Below are positions 44,419 through 52,595 of a stretch of DNA of 64,000 nt, piece by piece. The translations under genes were made by a program, and so were the position numbers. Location: contig JAOAPI010000124.1 of the NCBI GenBank assembly GCA_025462865.1, positions 1 to 64,000 on the forward strand. Reading direction: 5' to 3'. Origin of the DNA: Candidatus Sulfotelmatobacter sp. (lineage in GTDB: Bacteria > Acidobacteriota > Terriglobia > Terriglobales > Acidobacteriaceae). The notes beneath the pieces were generated by a model. That model had not been told where the DNA came from. It ran no database searches and saw only the letters and a list, made by a program, of their open reading frames with translations. Numbering within the stretch: the first letter of the stretch is position 1; each line of letters starts with the position of its first letter.

Positions 44419-44482
44419 GCTGGCATCCGTCCGAAACGCTTTAGCAGTGTCAGCGCCCGAGGTCGTCGAGCGAAGTAATTGA
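44301..44482 (+). pseudogene. xapX fragment
   Basis: In the frame from ATG 44321 the duplicated piece still reads MVLGEQLGIWIQTKTLDVPRA, i.e. the second half of XapX, and runs on to a stop at 44480-44482 (53 residues). The first transmembrane half is missing and a small deletion breaks the link to it. The preserved frame suggests either a young duplication or residual function. Confidence 0.7.
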
Positions 44483-44504
44483 TTCTCAATTTAGGAGAAG
44501 ACGA

Positions 44505-45434
44505 ATGCGCATCAATAAAATCATCGTTGGAACGTGCGTTGCGCTAGTTCTGACGCTCGGTCTCGCGGTTGGATCTCTACACGTCAATGCTGTTGCCCAA
44601 AGTGCGCAGACAGCCGAAACCGTAAGCGTGGCTGTAGGGCCTCAATACGACACGACTCATGTGTACGTTCCAGCGGCGGATTTCGACCGCTTTGTCGCCA
44701 GCGTTCTTCAGACATTTGGTGGCAAGACCGGGCAGGACGGCGTGCTCACGGTAACTCCTACACCTAGCACCACCAGGATTCAGTTGGTGTTAACGCCCGT
44801 GGGAACACTATCGGTTTTCGGCTTCAAGACGCCGGTCCCATATCCATTTGGGTCGGAGCGCACAGGCTATCTAGTAACTGATATGGACGAGGCGGTTCGC
44901 TCCGCCAAGGCCACTGGCGCCGATGTCTTCGTCGCTCCCTTCAACGATCCGATCGGTAAAGACGCAATCATTCAATGGTCCGGTGGTGTGAACACGCAAC
45001 TGTACTGGCACGCCACTGCGCCGTCCTATACCCCACTCCAGACAATCCCAGAGAATCGCGTCTATGTCTCCCCGGACAGGGTGGATGCCTTTGTGCGCAG
45101 TTTTCTTGCCTTCTCCCATGGAACCGTCTTGTCTGATGATGCGCAGGCACCAGGCGTCGAAATCGGAAGACCTGCGGAAACCTACCGGCGAGTGAGGATC
45201 CAATCAAAGTTCGGGAAGTTGACTGCGCTCGTTACTGACGGTCACCTTCCATATCCCTACGGGCGGGAGATGACGGGATATGAAGTGGCGAATCTCGCGG
45301 AGATAGTTACCAAGGCCAAAGCCGCTGGTGCGGATGTCGTTGTTCCTCCGTACAAGACTGACGAGCGAGACGCCTTTGTTGTCAGGTTCCCAGGAGGATA
45401 CATCGCTGAGATCCACTCAGTCACCAAGAAATAG
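44505..45434 (+). CDS. secreted glyoxalase/VOC-like two-module protein
   Basis: The 309-residue product has a signal peptide (about 1-33, ending AVAQS). It then has two similar halves (YDTTHVYVPAADFDRFVAS... and ENRVYVSPDRVDAFVRS...), each ending in a Tyr/Pro-rich loop with GYxVxDM/GYEVANL and a KATGADVFVAP / KAAGADVVVPP helix-strand. This internal duplication is characteristic of vicinal-oxygen-chelate proteins. Metal ligands are not obvious. A ribosome site, AGGAG, precedes ATG 44505. Function unknown. Confidence 0.7.
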   Translation: MRINKIIVGTCVALVLTLGLAVGSLHVNAVAQSAQTAETVSVAVGPQYDTTHVYVPAADFDRFVASVLQTFGGKTGQDGVLTVTPTPSTTRIQLVLTPVGTLSVFGFKTPVPYPFGSERTGYLVTDMDEAVRSAKATGADVFVAPFNDPIGKDAIIQWSGGVNTQLYWHATAPSYTPLQTIPENRVYVSPDRVDAFVRSFLAFSHGTVLSDDAQAPGVEIGRPAETYRRVRIQSKFGKLTALVTDGHLPYPYGREMTGYEVANLAEIVTKAKAAGADVVVPPYKTDERDAFVVRFPGGYIAEIHSVTKK

Positions 45435-45496
45435 GATACCGACGGATGATGCGATGGAACAGGCAGAGCTGCACACGATATGACAGGAAAACACAG

Positions 45497-46915
45497 ATGC
45501 GCACCGTTGTCATGTTGATCGTCCTGTCTTCCGTTGGTTCGCTGCTCTCGCAAGGCCAATCGATTCCGACTAATGAATCCCCAACCCCGGCGCGAACGTA
45601 TCACTTGCTTCGCGAGGACGACGACTGGAGTTTTCTTGCCGATTCCGCGGAACGACGGGATTTGTGGGATCCCATCAAATACATTCCTCTGCGATCAGGC
45701 CGGAACGACTGGTTCCTATCTATGGGAGGTGAAGTTCGCGAGGTCTGGGAACAGATTGGAAACGACAATTGGGGCCAACAGCCGTTCATGAACGGCTATT
45801 TCAACCAACGGTACATGTTTTATTTTGACGCTCACTACGGCAAGCACGTGCGTTCGTTCGTGGAGCTGAAAAGCGGTTTGAATTCTTATCGCATCGGCGG
45901 CCCAAGGCCAATCGACGAAAAGAAACTGGATTTCCAGGCCGCATTTTTCGAAGTCGGAACGGGAGATGATCGCAACTGGATCAAATTCAGAGCCGGCAGA
46001 CAGGAGATGGAATACGGCTCTGGTCGCCTGATCGATGTGCGGGAGGGCCCAAATGTCCGGTTGAGCTTTGACGGATTCAAGGTACAGAGCGGCATCGGCC
46101 CTTGGCAGATTGACGGCTTCGCCCTGCGACCGGACGTGGACAGGCCGGGCTTCTTCAACAACGCTCCGAATCATTCTGTCGGATTCTGGGGAGTGTATGG
46201 CGTCCGGCCTCTAACTAAGAACACCACGTTGGATGTTTACTATCTTGCCCTCGATCAAAAAGCAGCCGCATTCAACCGAGGCGTTGGCCAAGAGGTACGG
46301 CACAGCATCGGTGCGCGTCTGTCTCATCCTATCGCTGAGACGAAACCCAGTTGGGATTTCGATTATGAAGCGCTCTGGCAGTTCGGAAGCTTCGGATCCG
46401 CAAATATCCGCGCATGGACTGTGGCGTCGGAGACCGGTTATCAATTTCCGACCCTTCCGCTGAAACCGCGATTCAGTGCCAAGGCAGACATCTCCAGTGG
46501 CGACGATCCCAGGACGAATACTCTCGGTACGTTCAATCCCTTGTTTCCGAAGGGCAATTACTTTGGCGTCCTCGCCACCGCAGGTCCTGGTCCCATCAAC
46601 TTTATCGACGTACACCCTCATGTGGAAACGGCGTTGCCACACAATGTGACTGCTTCCTTCGATTGGATCTTTCAATGGCGCGAGAGTCTGCGAGACGGAG
46701 TGTATTCCGTCCCCGGATTTTTGATTATTCCCGCAGGAAAGAGCAACGCCCGTTTCGTTGGGCATCGTCCAGGCACAGAAGTGCGCTGGCAAGCGAATCG
46801 TCACCTGTGGTTTCAAGCCGACTACGGAATTTTTTATGCGGGCAAGTTTGTCAAAGAGAGTCAGCCAGGCCGCAACCTGAATTACTGGGCATTGTGGACC
46901 GGCTACAAGTTCTAG
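45497..46915 (+). CDS. alginate-export family outer-membrane porin
   Basis: The 472-residue protein has a signal peptide (about 1-20). A beta-barrel pattern follows with regularly spaced aromatic strands, including SMGGEVREVWEQIGN near the N-terminus, RAGRQEMEYGSGRLIDVREGPNVR in the middle and a C-terminal strand ending WALWTGYKF, an outer-membrane insertion signal. These fit the alginate_exp porin family, which passes anionic sugars or other small solutes. ATG 45497 starts the signal peptide directly. It lies 62 bp after the VOC-like gene and may share its transcript. Confidence 0.84.
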   Translation: MRTVVMLIVLSSVGSLLSQGQSIPTNESPTPARTYHLLREDDDWSFLADSAERRDLWDPIKYIPLRSGRNDWFLSMGGEVREVWEQIGNDNWGQQPFMNGYFNQRYMFYFDAHYGKHVRSFVELKSGLNSYRIGGPRPIDEKKLDFQAAFFEVGTGDDRNWIKFRAGRQEMEYGSGRLIDVREGPNVRLSFDGFKVQSGIGPWQIDGFALRPDVDRPGFFNNAPNHSVGFWGVYGVRPLTKNTTLDVYYLALDQKAAAFNRGVGQEVRHSIGARLSHPIAETKPSWDFDYEALWQFGSFGSANIRAWTVASETGYQFPTLPLKPRFSAKADISSGDDPRTNTLGTFNPLFPKGNYFGVLATAGPGPINFIDVHPHVETALPHNVTASFDWIFQWRESLRDGVYSVPGFLIIPAGKSNARFVGHRPGTEVRWQANRHLWFQADYGIFYAGKFVKESQPGRNLNYWALWTGYKF

Positions 46916-46940
46916 ATGGCGATCGTGTTGGTGAAACCCC

Positions 46941-47490
46941 ATGTCGCAGCCGCTGCCTAAGTGCGCCACCGTCGCGAGATTCGAGCGTTCGGCAGTCGAT
47001 GCGGCTGCGGATCGCCCCATTCTTGAACGAAGTGATCTTGTGCTCGCCTGCGCACATGTGTTGCACACCAACGGGCAGTCGACTCAAGAAACGGTGCAAG
47101 CAGCCGAGCGGCTTGGCACTCAACTTGGTCTACGAGCCACGATGATTGCGCACTGGGACGAGCTGGAGCTGCGGGCCGCGGACGGCACTGGCAGTCAGGT
47201 TTCTTTCGAGCGCGGCAGTCCTATTGGTATGAACATGGACCGTGTTGCCTCGGCAATGTCTGCGATCGCGAATTGTGCTGTCGGCCGCCCACCGATCGGC
47301 GCCGCACTTGAAAATATCAAGATGATTGCACACAAGCCGCCGGCTCCAACCTGGTTGTTTACGCTCGCTGCAGCCGCGGGTGCTGCTGCGATGGCGGCGA
47401 TCTTCGGAGCGCACCACCTGAAAGCAGGTGCTCATCATGGTCAGCGCCGCAGCCGGAGCGATTCTGCGTCGCACATGTTCTCCGCGTTGA
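46941..47490 (+). pseudogene. truncated threonine/serine exporter (ThrE-type) remnant
   Basis: The frame from ATG 46941 encodes the N-terminal cytosolic part of a ThrE-family exporter (LVLACAHVLHTNGQSTQETVQAAERLGTQLGL...) and a first helix (PTWLFTLAAAAGAAAMAAIFGAHH). Near 47424-47428 the sense moves to another frame, which continues VLIMVSAAAGAILRRTCSPR and stops at 47488-47490. The other eight or so helices of the family are missing. The original frame runs to 47534 with low-complexity sequence. The gene is frameshifted and cut off, ending directly at the promoter of a toxin-antitoxin pair. Confidence 0.6.
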
Positions 47491-47515
47491 CATGTGCTCC
47501 ACATGAAAGTATGCT
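47471..47515 (+). promoter_or_regulatory. promoter and operator of the toxin-antitoxin pair
   Basis: TTGACA (47487-47492) and TATGCT (47510-47515) are 17 bp apart, a strong sigma70-type promoter whose start falls at about 47521-47523, on the antitoxin ATG. GCACATGT (47471-47478) and ACATGTGC (47490-47497) form a perfect 8-bp inverted repeat across the -35 box, a likely antitoxin operator. Confidence 0.65.
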
Positions 47516-47521
47516 AACCAC

Positions 47522-47752
47522 ATGTCGAAGATGATTCAGCTCCGCAATGTACCGGATGCCCTCCATCGCAACCTGAAAGCTCGTGCCGCCATGGCCGGTA
47601 TGTCGCTTTCGGACTATCTTCTCGCGGAAATCAGGGAGATCGCGGAGCGGCCGACACTCGCGGAATTACGCGACCGTCTGCACACGCGCAAGCAGGTAAT
47701 GCATTCGCTTGATACCGCACGCCTGGTGAGAGAAGAGCGCGAGGCGCGGTGA
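47522..47752 (+). CDS. antitoxin (FitA/VapB-like ribbon-helix-helix)
   Basis: The 76-residue protein begins KMIQLRNVPDALHRNLKARAAMAGMSLSDYLLAEI, a ribbon-helix-helix DNA-binding domain of FitA type. A charged C-terminal tail follows that would clamp the toxin. No ribosome site precedes the ATG, and the promoter predicts a transcript starting at or beside the ATG, i.e. a leaderless mRNA. The toxin gene follows after 3 bp. Confidence 0.88.
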   Translation: MSKMIQLRNVPDALHRNLKARAAMAGMSLSDYLLAEIREIAERPTLAELRDRLHTRKQVMHSLDTARLVREEREAR

Positions 47753-47755
47753 TCG

Positions 47756-48148
47756 ATGATCGTTCTGGACGCGTCCGCGGCGATTGATTGGCTTCTTCAG
47801 ACCACTGCTGGACGAGAAATTGAAAAGCGAATTTACTCGCGGGGCGAATCTCTTCATGCTCCGCAGGTTCTCGACCTCGAGGTGGCGCAGGTCCTGCGGC
47901 GGCTGGTGCGGGAAGGAGCGGTTTCAGCCCCGCGCTCCGATCTGGTGATCGAGGACCTACTTGATCTGCGTGTGACGCGGTATCCGCACTTCGTTTTCCT
48001 TCCGCGCATTTGGCGGCTTCGCGATAATTTTTCGGCCTATGATGCCGCGTACGTCGCGCTCACCGAAAAACTTGGCGCCACGCTCATCACGCGTGACGCA
48101 CGCCTTGCTTCTGCTTCCGCCCGCGCGGTGAGCATCGAGCTATTCTGA
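47756..48148 (+). CDS. PIN-domain toxin (VapC family)
   Basis: The 130-residue ribonuclease has the acidic PIN residues Asp5 (IVLDASAAI), Glu42 (LDLEVAQ), Asp96 (SAYDAAYVALTE) and Asp114 (ITRDARL). All four catalytic positions are intact. It should cleave RNA when freed from its antitoxin. It follows the antitoxin gene by 3 bp. Length and motif order fit VapC with a FitA-type partner. Confidence 0.92.
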   Translation: MIVLDASAAIDWLLQTTAGREIEKRIYSRGESLHAPQVLDLEVAQVLRRLVREGAVSAPRSDLVIEDLLDLRVTRYPHFVFLPRIWRLRDNFSAYDAAYVALTEKLGATLITRDARLASASARAVSIELF

Positions 48149-48198
48149 CGCTCTCCCTACCGTCTTACCTGCGTTCGCCATGTTGAAGGATTTGTCGA

Positions 48199-48642
48199 TC
48201 AATCGACGCGCTCATACCGTTGATTGCCCAGATGCCTCCAACTCACTCCGTCAGCATCCCGCCATGCACCGAGCGGCTTGTCCTTCTCTGGATCCGAGCC
48301 GATGCGCAGGACGTTTCCGTCGAGGTCTTCGACCTGCATCTCCAGCGCCCACTCGAAATTGTTTGGCGGATTCCTGATTTTGGCTCCAGACTTCGCGTAG
48401 ATCGCGTGCAGTGTGCGGACATCCTGCACACCGATCCACACCCACATTCGGGGCTGGCTCTGGTTGTCGTTGGTCAAGAAGATGGAACACTCGTCGCGCG
48501 CGACGCAATCGAACCCGTCGCTAGCGCGCCATCGCAGCTCGAAATCCAAAGCGTCCCTGTAGTAGGCGATGCTTGCGTCCACGTTCTTGACGCGAAAAAC
48601 TGGCGTCGGGGAACCGAAGCTGTTTGTTGTCGATTGTCCCAT
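48199..48642 (-). CDS. VOC-superfamily (glyoxalase/bleomycin-resistance-like) protein
   Basis: The 147-residue protein has the single-domain VOC layout: TPVFRVKNVDASIAYYRDALDFELRW at the start, then IFLTNDN, VWIGVQDVRTLHAIYAKSGAKI and the C-terminal MQVEDLDGNVLRIGSD motif whose acidic residue binds metal in related proteins. Function may be a lyase, dioxygenase or ligand-binding protein. It is convergent with vapC and divergent from the GntR operon, with the palindromic operator between. Confidence 0.83.
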   Translation of the reverse strand: MGQSTTNSFGSPTPVFRVKNVDASIAYYRDALDFELRWRASDGFDCVARDECSIFLTNDNQSQPRMWVWIGVQDVRTLHAIYAKSGAKIRNPPNNFEWALEMQVEDLDGNVLRIGSDPEKDKPLGAWRDADGVSWRHLGNQRYERVD

Positions 48643-48782
48643 CGAGGGCCTCCTGCCGGCAGAATACAGCGAGAACCGCTAACGGTATTGCAGTTTTTCG
48701 TCTTCGCCGACAGGGCGTATCTCGTTGCGTAGACGTAGGTTTCGCGGGCCCCAAACTTTTCAAAAAAAGTGCTTGCATTTGT

Positions 48783-48807
48783 TATAGTGTTGTAGTTAAC
48801 TACAACA
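48783..48807 (+). promoter_or_regulatory. perfect 20-bp palindromic operator over a -10 box
   Basis: TGTTGTAGTTAACTACAACA (48788-48807) is perfectly self-complementary. TATAGT (48783-48788) just before it is a good -10 element, with a weak -35 in the T/A-rich stretch at 48757-48763. The start would fall inside the palindrome, so a bound repressor would block the transcript for the secreted protein, GntR and ABC genes. The GntR-family protein encoded 0.7 kb downstream is the obvious candidate ligand. Confidence 0.68.
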
Positions 48808-48946
48808 GTGCTGAGTCCATCGCAACGGCGCTCGTCAGCCATACCGCCAACGACTTTTTTGAAGCTCGACACGGGGAAAGGCACTGGCAGCCTTCCATTG
48901 CGAGGAGAGATTGAACAATTTGAGAAACAGAATAAGGAGATATCCA

Positions 48947-49492
48947 ATGAAATCACGCATCGCACTTTCTATCCTATTAGTACTGATGGCCGCCACCGCT
49001 TTCGCCGCGGATACCGCCGCCACTCAGTCAGACGCTCAGAAATCCTTCGCAACCATGAAAAACCTGGCGGGAGAGTGGGAAGGTCCCGTCAGCGTCCCGG
49101 AGGCGCCGGAGATGTCAGGTGGCAAGCCAATGCACGCCACAATGCGCGTCACCTCTCGGGGACACGTCCTGGTGCACGAGTTCCAGGAAGCGGGAACGCC
49201 TTTGGATGCGACAAAGTTCGACCATCCAGTCACGATGCTTTATCTGGACGGAGACCAGCTCACGCTGATTCACTATTGCGACGCGGGGAACCGGCCGCGC
49301 ATGACCGGCAAGATGTCGCCCGACGGCAAGGCGGTCGAGTTCGAGCTCAAGGACATCAGCGGGAGCACGGAGCACCACATGCACCATTCCGTGTTTACTA
49401 TCATCGACGCCAACCATCACACCGAGGATTGGACTTTCATGATGAACGACAAGGCCATCCACGCGCACTTCGACCTGCACCGGGTCAACTAA
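48947..49492 (+). CDS. small secreted lipocalin-like protein
   Basis: The 181-residue protein has a signal peptide (about 1-21, ending AFAAD) and a beta-rich domain that begins MKNLAGEWEGPV and continues with GNRPRMTGKM and FELKDISGS-type strands. The look is that of small lipocalin-like or DUF1579-type secreted domains in Acidobacteriota (from memory). The region HHMHHS and NHHTEDW is rich in His and could bind metal. ATG 48947 follows AAGGAG. It is the first gene after the palindromic operator. Confidence 0.7.
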   Translation: MKSRIALSILLVLMAATAFAADTAATQSDAQKSFATMKNLAGEWEGPVSVPEAPEMSGGKPMHATMRVTSRGHVLVHEFQEAGTPLDATKFDHPVTMLYLDGDQLTLIHYCDAGNRPRMTGKMSPDGKAVEFELKDISGSTEHHMHHSVFTIIDANHHTEDWTFMMNDKAIHAHFDLHRVN

Positions 49493-49532
49493 GGCACGCA
49501 CTATCTCTGCTAAGTTGAACGTGGAAAACTTT

Positions 49533-49952
49533 ATGGACCGTGAGTGGAACGACAGTCAGCCGATTTACCGCCAGCTTCGCGACCGGGTGGTCGCGATGAT
49601 ACTCGATGGCGTGCTCAAGGAAGGCGATCCGTTACCTTCCGTGCGCAACGTCGCGGCCGAATATCGGGTCAATCCGCTCACGGTTCTCAAGGGCTATCAG
49701 CAACTGGTCGACGAGCAGTTGGTTGAGAGCAGGAGGGGTCGCGGGATGTTCGTCAATGCGGGGGCGCGCAAATTGCTGCTGCAGGCGGAGCGCCAGAAGT
49801 TTCTCGCTGAAGAATGGCCCAGGGTTTCCGCGACGATTCAGCGGCTCGGTCTGAAAGCAGAAGAACTGCTGAATGGTCGCTCGGCCACAACCCGCCGGTC
49901 GTCATCGGATGCTACAGAGTCGAATGCTGCAGACAAGGAACCGAAGCCATGA
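49533..49952 (+). CDS. GntR-family repressor, YtrA type
   Basis: The 139-residue protein has an N-terminal GntR winged helix (QPIYRQLRDRVVAMILDGVLKEGDPLPSVRNVAAEYRVNPLTVLKGYQQL... to about 75). A short C-terminal part follows, the YtrA subfamily pattern, whose members usually repress the adjacent ABC transporter operon. ATG 49533 is used; TTG 49515 would add six residues. Its stop overlaps the ATPase gene (ATGA). It probably binds the palindrome at 48788-48807. Confidence 0.9.
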   Translation: MDREWNDSQPIYRQLRDRVVAMILDGVLKEGDPLPSVRNVAAEYRVNPLTVLKGYQQLVDEQLVESRRGRGMFVNAGARKLLLQAERQKFLAEEWPRVSATIQRLGLKAEELLNGRSATTRRSSSDATESNAADKEPKP

Positions 49953-50836
49953 CAGTTATCGAAGCACGCAGTCTCCGCAAGTCTTTCGGCACAACCGTTG
50001 CATTGGACGGCGTGAACCTGCACGTGGAAGAGGGGCGCATCCTCGGACTCATCGGCCCCAACGGAGCAGGGAAGAGTACGGCGCTTAACGCGATTCTCGG
50101 CCTCACGCAGTATCACGGGGAACTGAGAGTGTTGGGACGCGACCCTTGGACCGAGCGCGACCAGCTCACGCGCGATGTCTGCTTCATTGCTGACGTCGCC
50201 GTGCTGCCGCGCTGGATGCGGGTTTCGCAGGCGCTCGACTATGTGGAGGGCGTGCATCCGCGATTCGATCGCGCGAAGGCGGAAGGCTTTCTAGCGAAGA
50301 CTGACATCAAGCGCCCGAGCAAGGTCAGGGAATTGTCGAAGGGCATGGTGACCCAGTTGCACCTGGCTCTGGTCATGGCCATTGATGCGAAATTGCTGGT
50401 GCTGGACGAACCGACGCTTGGCCTCGATATTTTGTATCGCAAGCAGTTTTACGATTCATTGCTCAATGACTACTTCGATCGCAGCCGCACCATCGTCGTG
50501 ACGACACATCAGGTGGAAGATGTCCAGCACGTCCTTACGGACCTCATGTTCATCAACCGCGGCCGGATCGTTCTCAGTTGCAGCATGGAAGAGTTCGAGT
50601 CGCGTTATTTGGAAGTGACGGTGCGTCCCGAACAACTCGCAGAGGCGCGGGCGCTGAAGCCCATTCACGAGCGGCAGGTAATCGGCCGCAGCATTCTGTT
50701 GTTCGATCTGAAGTCTAATCGTGTCGATCGTCAGCAACTCGCCGCGGTCGGCGAGGTGCGCACGCCCGGCATCGCCGACCTGTTCGTTGCCCTTATGGGC
50801 AATCACACCAGCCAACCACAAGGACTATCCCAATGA
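49949..50836 (+). CDS. ABC transporter ATP-binding protein
   Basis: The 295-residue ATPase shows Walker A GPNGAGKST (about 36-44), Walker B LLVLDEPTLGLD and the H-loop His in VVTTHQVEDV. The signature motif is altered to LSKGM instead of LSGGQ. A C-terminal domain of about 80 residues follows, as in ABC-2/YtrB-type exporters or lantibiotic-immunity pumps. It overlaps the GntR gene and the permease gene (ATGA at 50833), so the three are translationally coupled. Confidence 0.92.
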   Translation: MTVIEARSLRKSFGTTVALDGVNLHVEEGRILGLIGPNGAGKSTALNAILGLTQYHGELRVLGRDPWTERDQLTRDVCFIADVAVLPRWMRVSQALDYVEGVHPRFDRAKAEGFLAKTDIKRPSKVRELSKGMVTQLHLALVMAIDAKLLVLDEPTLGLDILYRKQFYDSLLNDYFDRSRTIVVTTHQVEDVQHVLTDLMFINRGRIVLSCSMEEFESRYLEVTVRPEQLAEARALKPIHERQVIGRSILLFDLKSNRVDRQQLAAVGEVRTPGIADLFVALMGNHTSQPQGLSQ

Positions 50837-51765
50837 ATACTCAATCGAATCCCATGACGGAGTCTCTTGCTTCAGCGGTCGCCGCACCGACACCAATGCT
50901 GGCGACTCGCCCGTTCTACTGGTCAGTGCGGCGCGAATTGTGGGAGAACCGCTCCATTTATCTCGCGCCTCTGGGGGTGGCGGCGGTGTTTCTATTCGGC
51001 TTTCTGATCAGCGCGATTCATCTCCCAGGCAAGATGCGTGCTATGTCCCTGATCGACCCGGCGCAGCAGCGTGAATTAATTGCTATGCCGTACGACATCG
51101 TGGCCGGGCTGATGATGTTCCTCACCATGCTGGTGAATGTGTTTTATTGTGCCGACGCGTTGTATGGCGAGCGCCGCGATCGCAGCATTCTCTTCTGGAA
51201 GTCTCTGCCGGTTTCTGACCTCACCACAGTACTCGCCAAGGCAAGTATTCCGCTCGTGGTAGTTCCATTGGTGGCATGGGCGATTGCCGTCGGCGTGCAG
51301 TGGCTTATGCTGCTGCTGAGCTCGGCTGTACTGCTGGGTAGCGGTTTGAGCGTCTCGGCATTGTGGACCCAGTTGTCATTCTTCCGAATGTCGCTGTTGC
51401 TGCTCTACCACCTCTTGACGGCCCACACGCTCTGGCCCGCGCCCATTTATTGCTGGCTGCTGCTGGTGTCGGGCTGGGCCCGCCGTGCAACCTTGCTATG
51501 GGCGGTCTTGCCGGTGGTCGCAATCGCCGGCCTCGAAGCGATTGTGTTCCACACCTGGTATTTCGTTACGCTGGTGGGGGCCCGGCTGATCGGCTCCGCA
51601 CCGGAGCGAAATTTCCCATCCCCAGATATCTTCCCCACGAATCCCATGACGCACATCACTCCGGGTCATTTTCTGGGCAGCCCGAGTCTGTGGATTGGGT
51701 TGGCACTTAGCGCAGCTTTCCTCGCCGGGGCGGTACGGCTGCGCCGGTATCAGGGACCGATCTGA
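50833..51765 (+). CDS. ABC-2 type transporter permease
   Basis: The 310-residue membrane protein has six or so helices and an N-terminal cytosolic stretch with FYWSVRRELWENRS, common in ABC-2 permeases. ERRDRSILFWKSLPVSD near residue 115-130 is the coupling region contacting the ATPase. Together with the upstream ATPase it should form an exporter of unknown substrate under the GntR repressor. Confidence 0.87.
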   Translation: MNTQSNPMTESLASAVAAPTPMLATRPFYWSVRRELWENRSIYLAPLGVAAVFLFGFLISAIHLPGKMRAMSLIDPAQQRELIAMPYDIVAGLMMFLTMLVNVFYCADALYGERRDRSILFWKSLPVSDLTTVLAKASIPLVVVPLVAWAIAVGVQWLMLLLSSAVLLGSGLSVSALWTQLSFFRMSLLLLYHLLTAHTLWPAPIYCWLLLVSGWARRATLLWAVLPVVAIAGLEAIVFHTWYFVTLVGARLIGSAPERNFPSPDIFPTNPMTHITPGHFLGSPSLWIGLALSAAFLAGAVRLRRYQGPI

Positions 51766-51809
51766 TTCGAATGCTCTGGATTCAACAACTCGCATAAGGC
51801 GGAGAGACT

Positions 51810-52568
51810 ATGAGCACAGTTGTAACGATGGAACAAATAACGGCGCGAACGATGGAACCAACTGCAGACGCATCGCCACGCCTCAAGGCTCGAATTACCG
51901 GCGTGTTTTATCTGCTGACAATGTTGACCGGGATATTCGCGCAAGGCTTCGTTAGCGGCAGGCTGGTCGTAGAGGGCGACGCCGCGGCTACGGCGGCCAA
52001 CATTCTTGCGCACAAGAGTTTGTTTCAGTGGGGTTTCACCATCTACATGATCGAGATGGCGTGCAATATCGCGTTGACAGTTCTCTTTTACGATCTGCTG
52101 AAGCCGGCGGGCAGGAGCGTCTCATTGCTTTCGGCGTCCTTAGGCTTCACCGGTTGCGTGATCAAGACCTTCAGCCGCCTCTTTTATATTGCCCCGTTGT
52201 TCGTTCTGGGAGGCGCGCACTACTTGAGTGTATTCAGCGCGGAACAGTTGCAGGCGCTGGCGCTCCTTTTTCTGAAGGTGAACGACCCTGGCGCCGGGAT
52301 CGGCTTGGCATTTTTTGGATTCTATGCGCTGCTGAATGGCTACCTGATTATCAAATCCACCTTCCTGCCTCGGATACTGGGCGTGTGGTCAGTAGTCGCA
52401 GGTTTTGGTTGGCTGACATTCCTGTCACCAACGCTCGGCTACCGTGCGTTCCCGTACATCGCGGCCTTCGGACTACTCGGGGCAGTAATGCTGATCCTGT
52501 GGCTCCTCGTGTTCGGCGTCAACGAACAACGATGGAAGGAGCAGGCCCGGACTAACGTCGCCGCGTGA
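51810..52568 (+). CDS. DUF4386 membrane protein
   Basis: The 252-residue protein starts with a hydrophilic 28-residue tail, then RLKARITGVFYLLTMLTGIFAQGF and five further helices, including LSASLGFTGCVIKTFSRLFYIAPL. This is the pattern of DUF4386 integral membrane proteins, which have no known function and often travel with regulators of the GntR/PadR kind. It lies 44 bp after the permease and is likely in the same transcript. Confidence 0.83.
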   Translation: MSTVVTMEQITARTMEPTADASPRLKARITGVFYLLTMLTGIFAQGFVSGRLVVEGDAAATAANILAHKSLFQWGFTIYMIEMACNIALTVLFYDLLKPAGRSVSLLSASLGFTGCVIKTFSRLFYIAPLFVLGGAHYLSVFSAEQLQALALLFLKVNDPGAGIGLAFFGFYALLNGYLIIKSTFLPRILGVWSVVAGFGWLTFLSPTLGYRAFPYIAAFGLLGAVMLILWLLVFGVNEQRWKEQARTNVAA

Positions 52569-52595
52569 AATGAAATCCGGTAAGGAGAAACGACT

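Noticed and set aside
45006-45021. TGGCACG match inside the VOC-like gene as another sigma54 promoter
   Set aside because: No TTGC at the correct distance, and it lies within a coding region. Similar partial matches at 37108 and 53815 also lack the -12 element.
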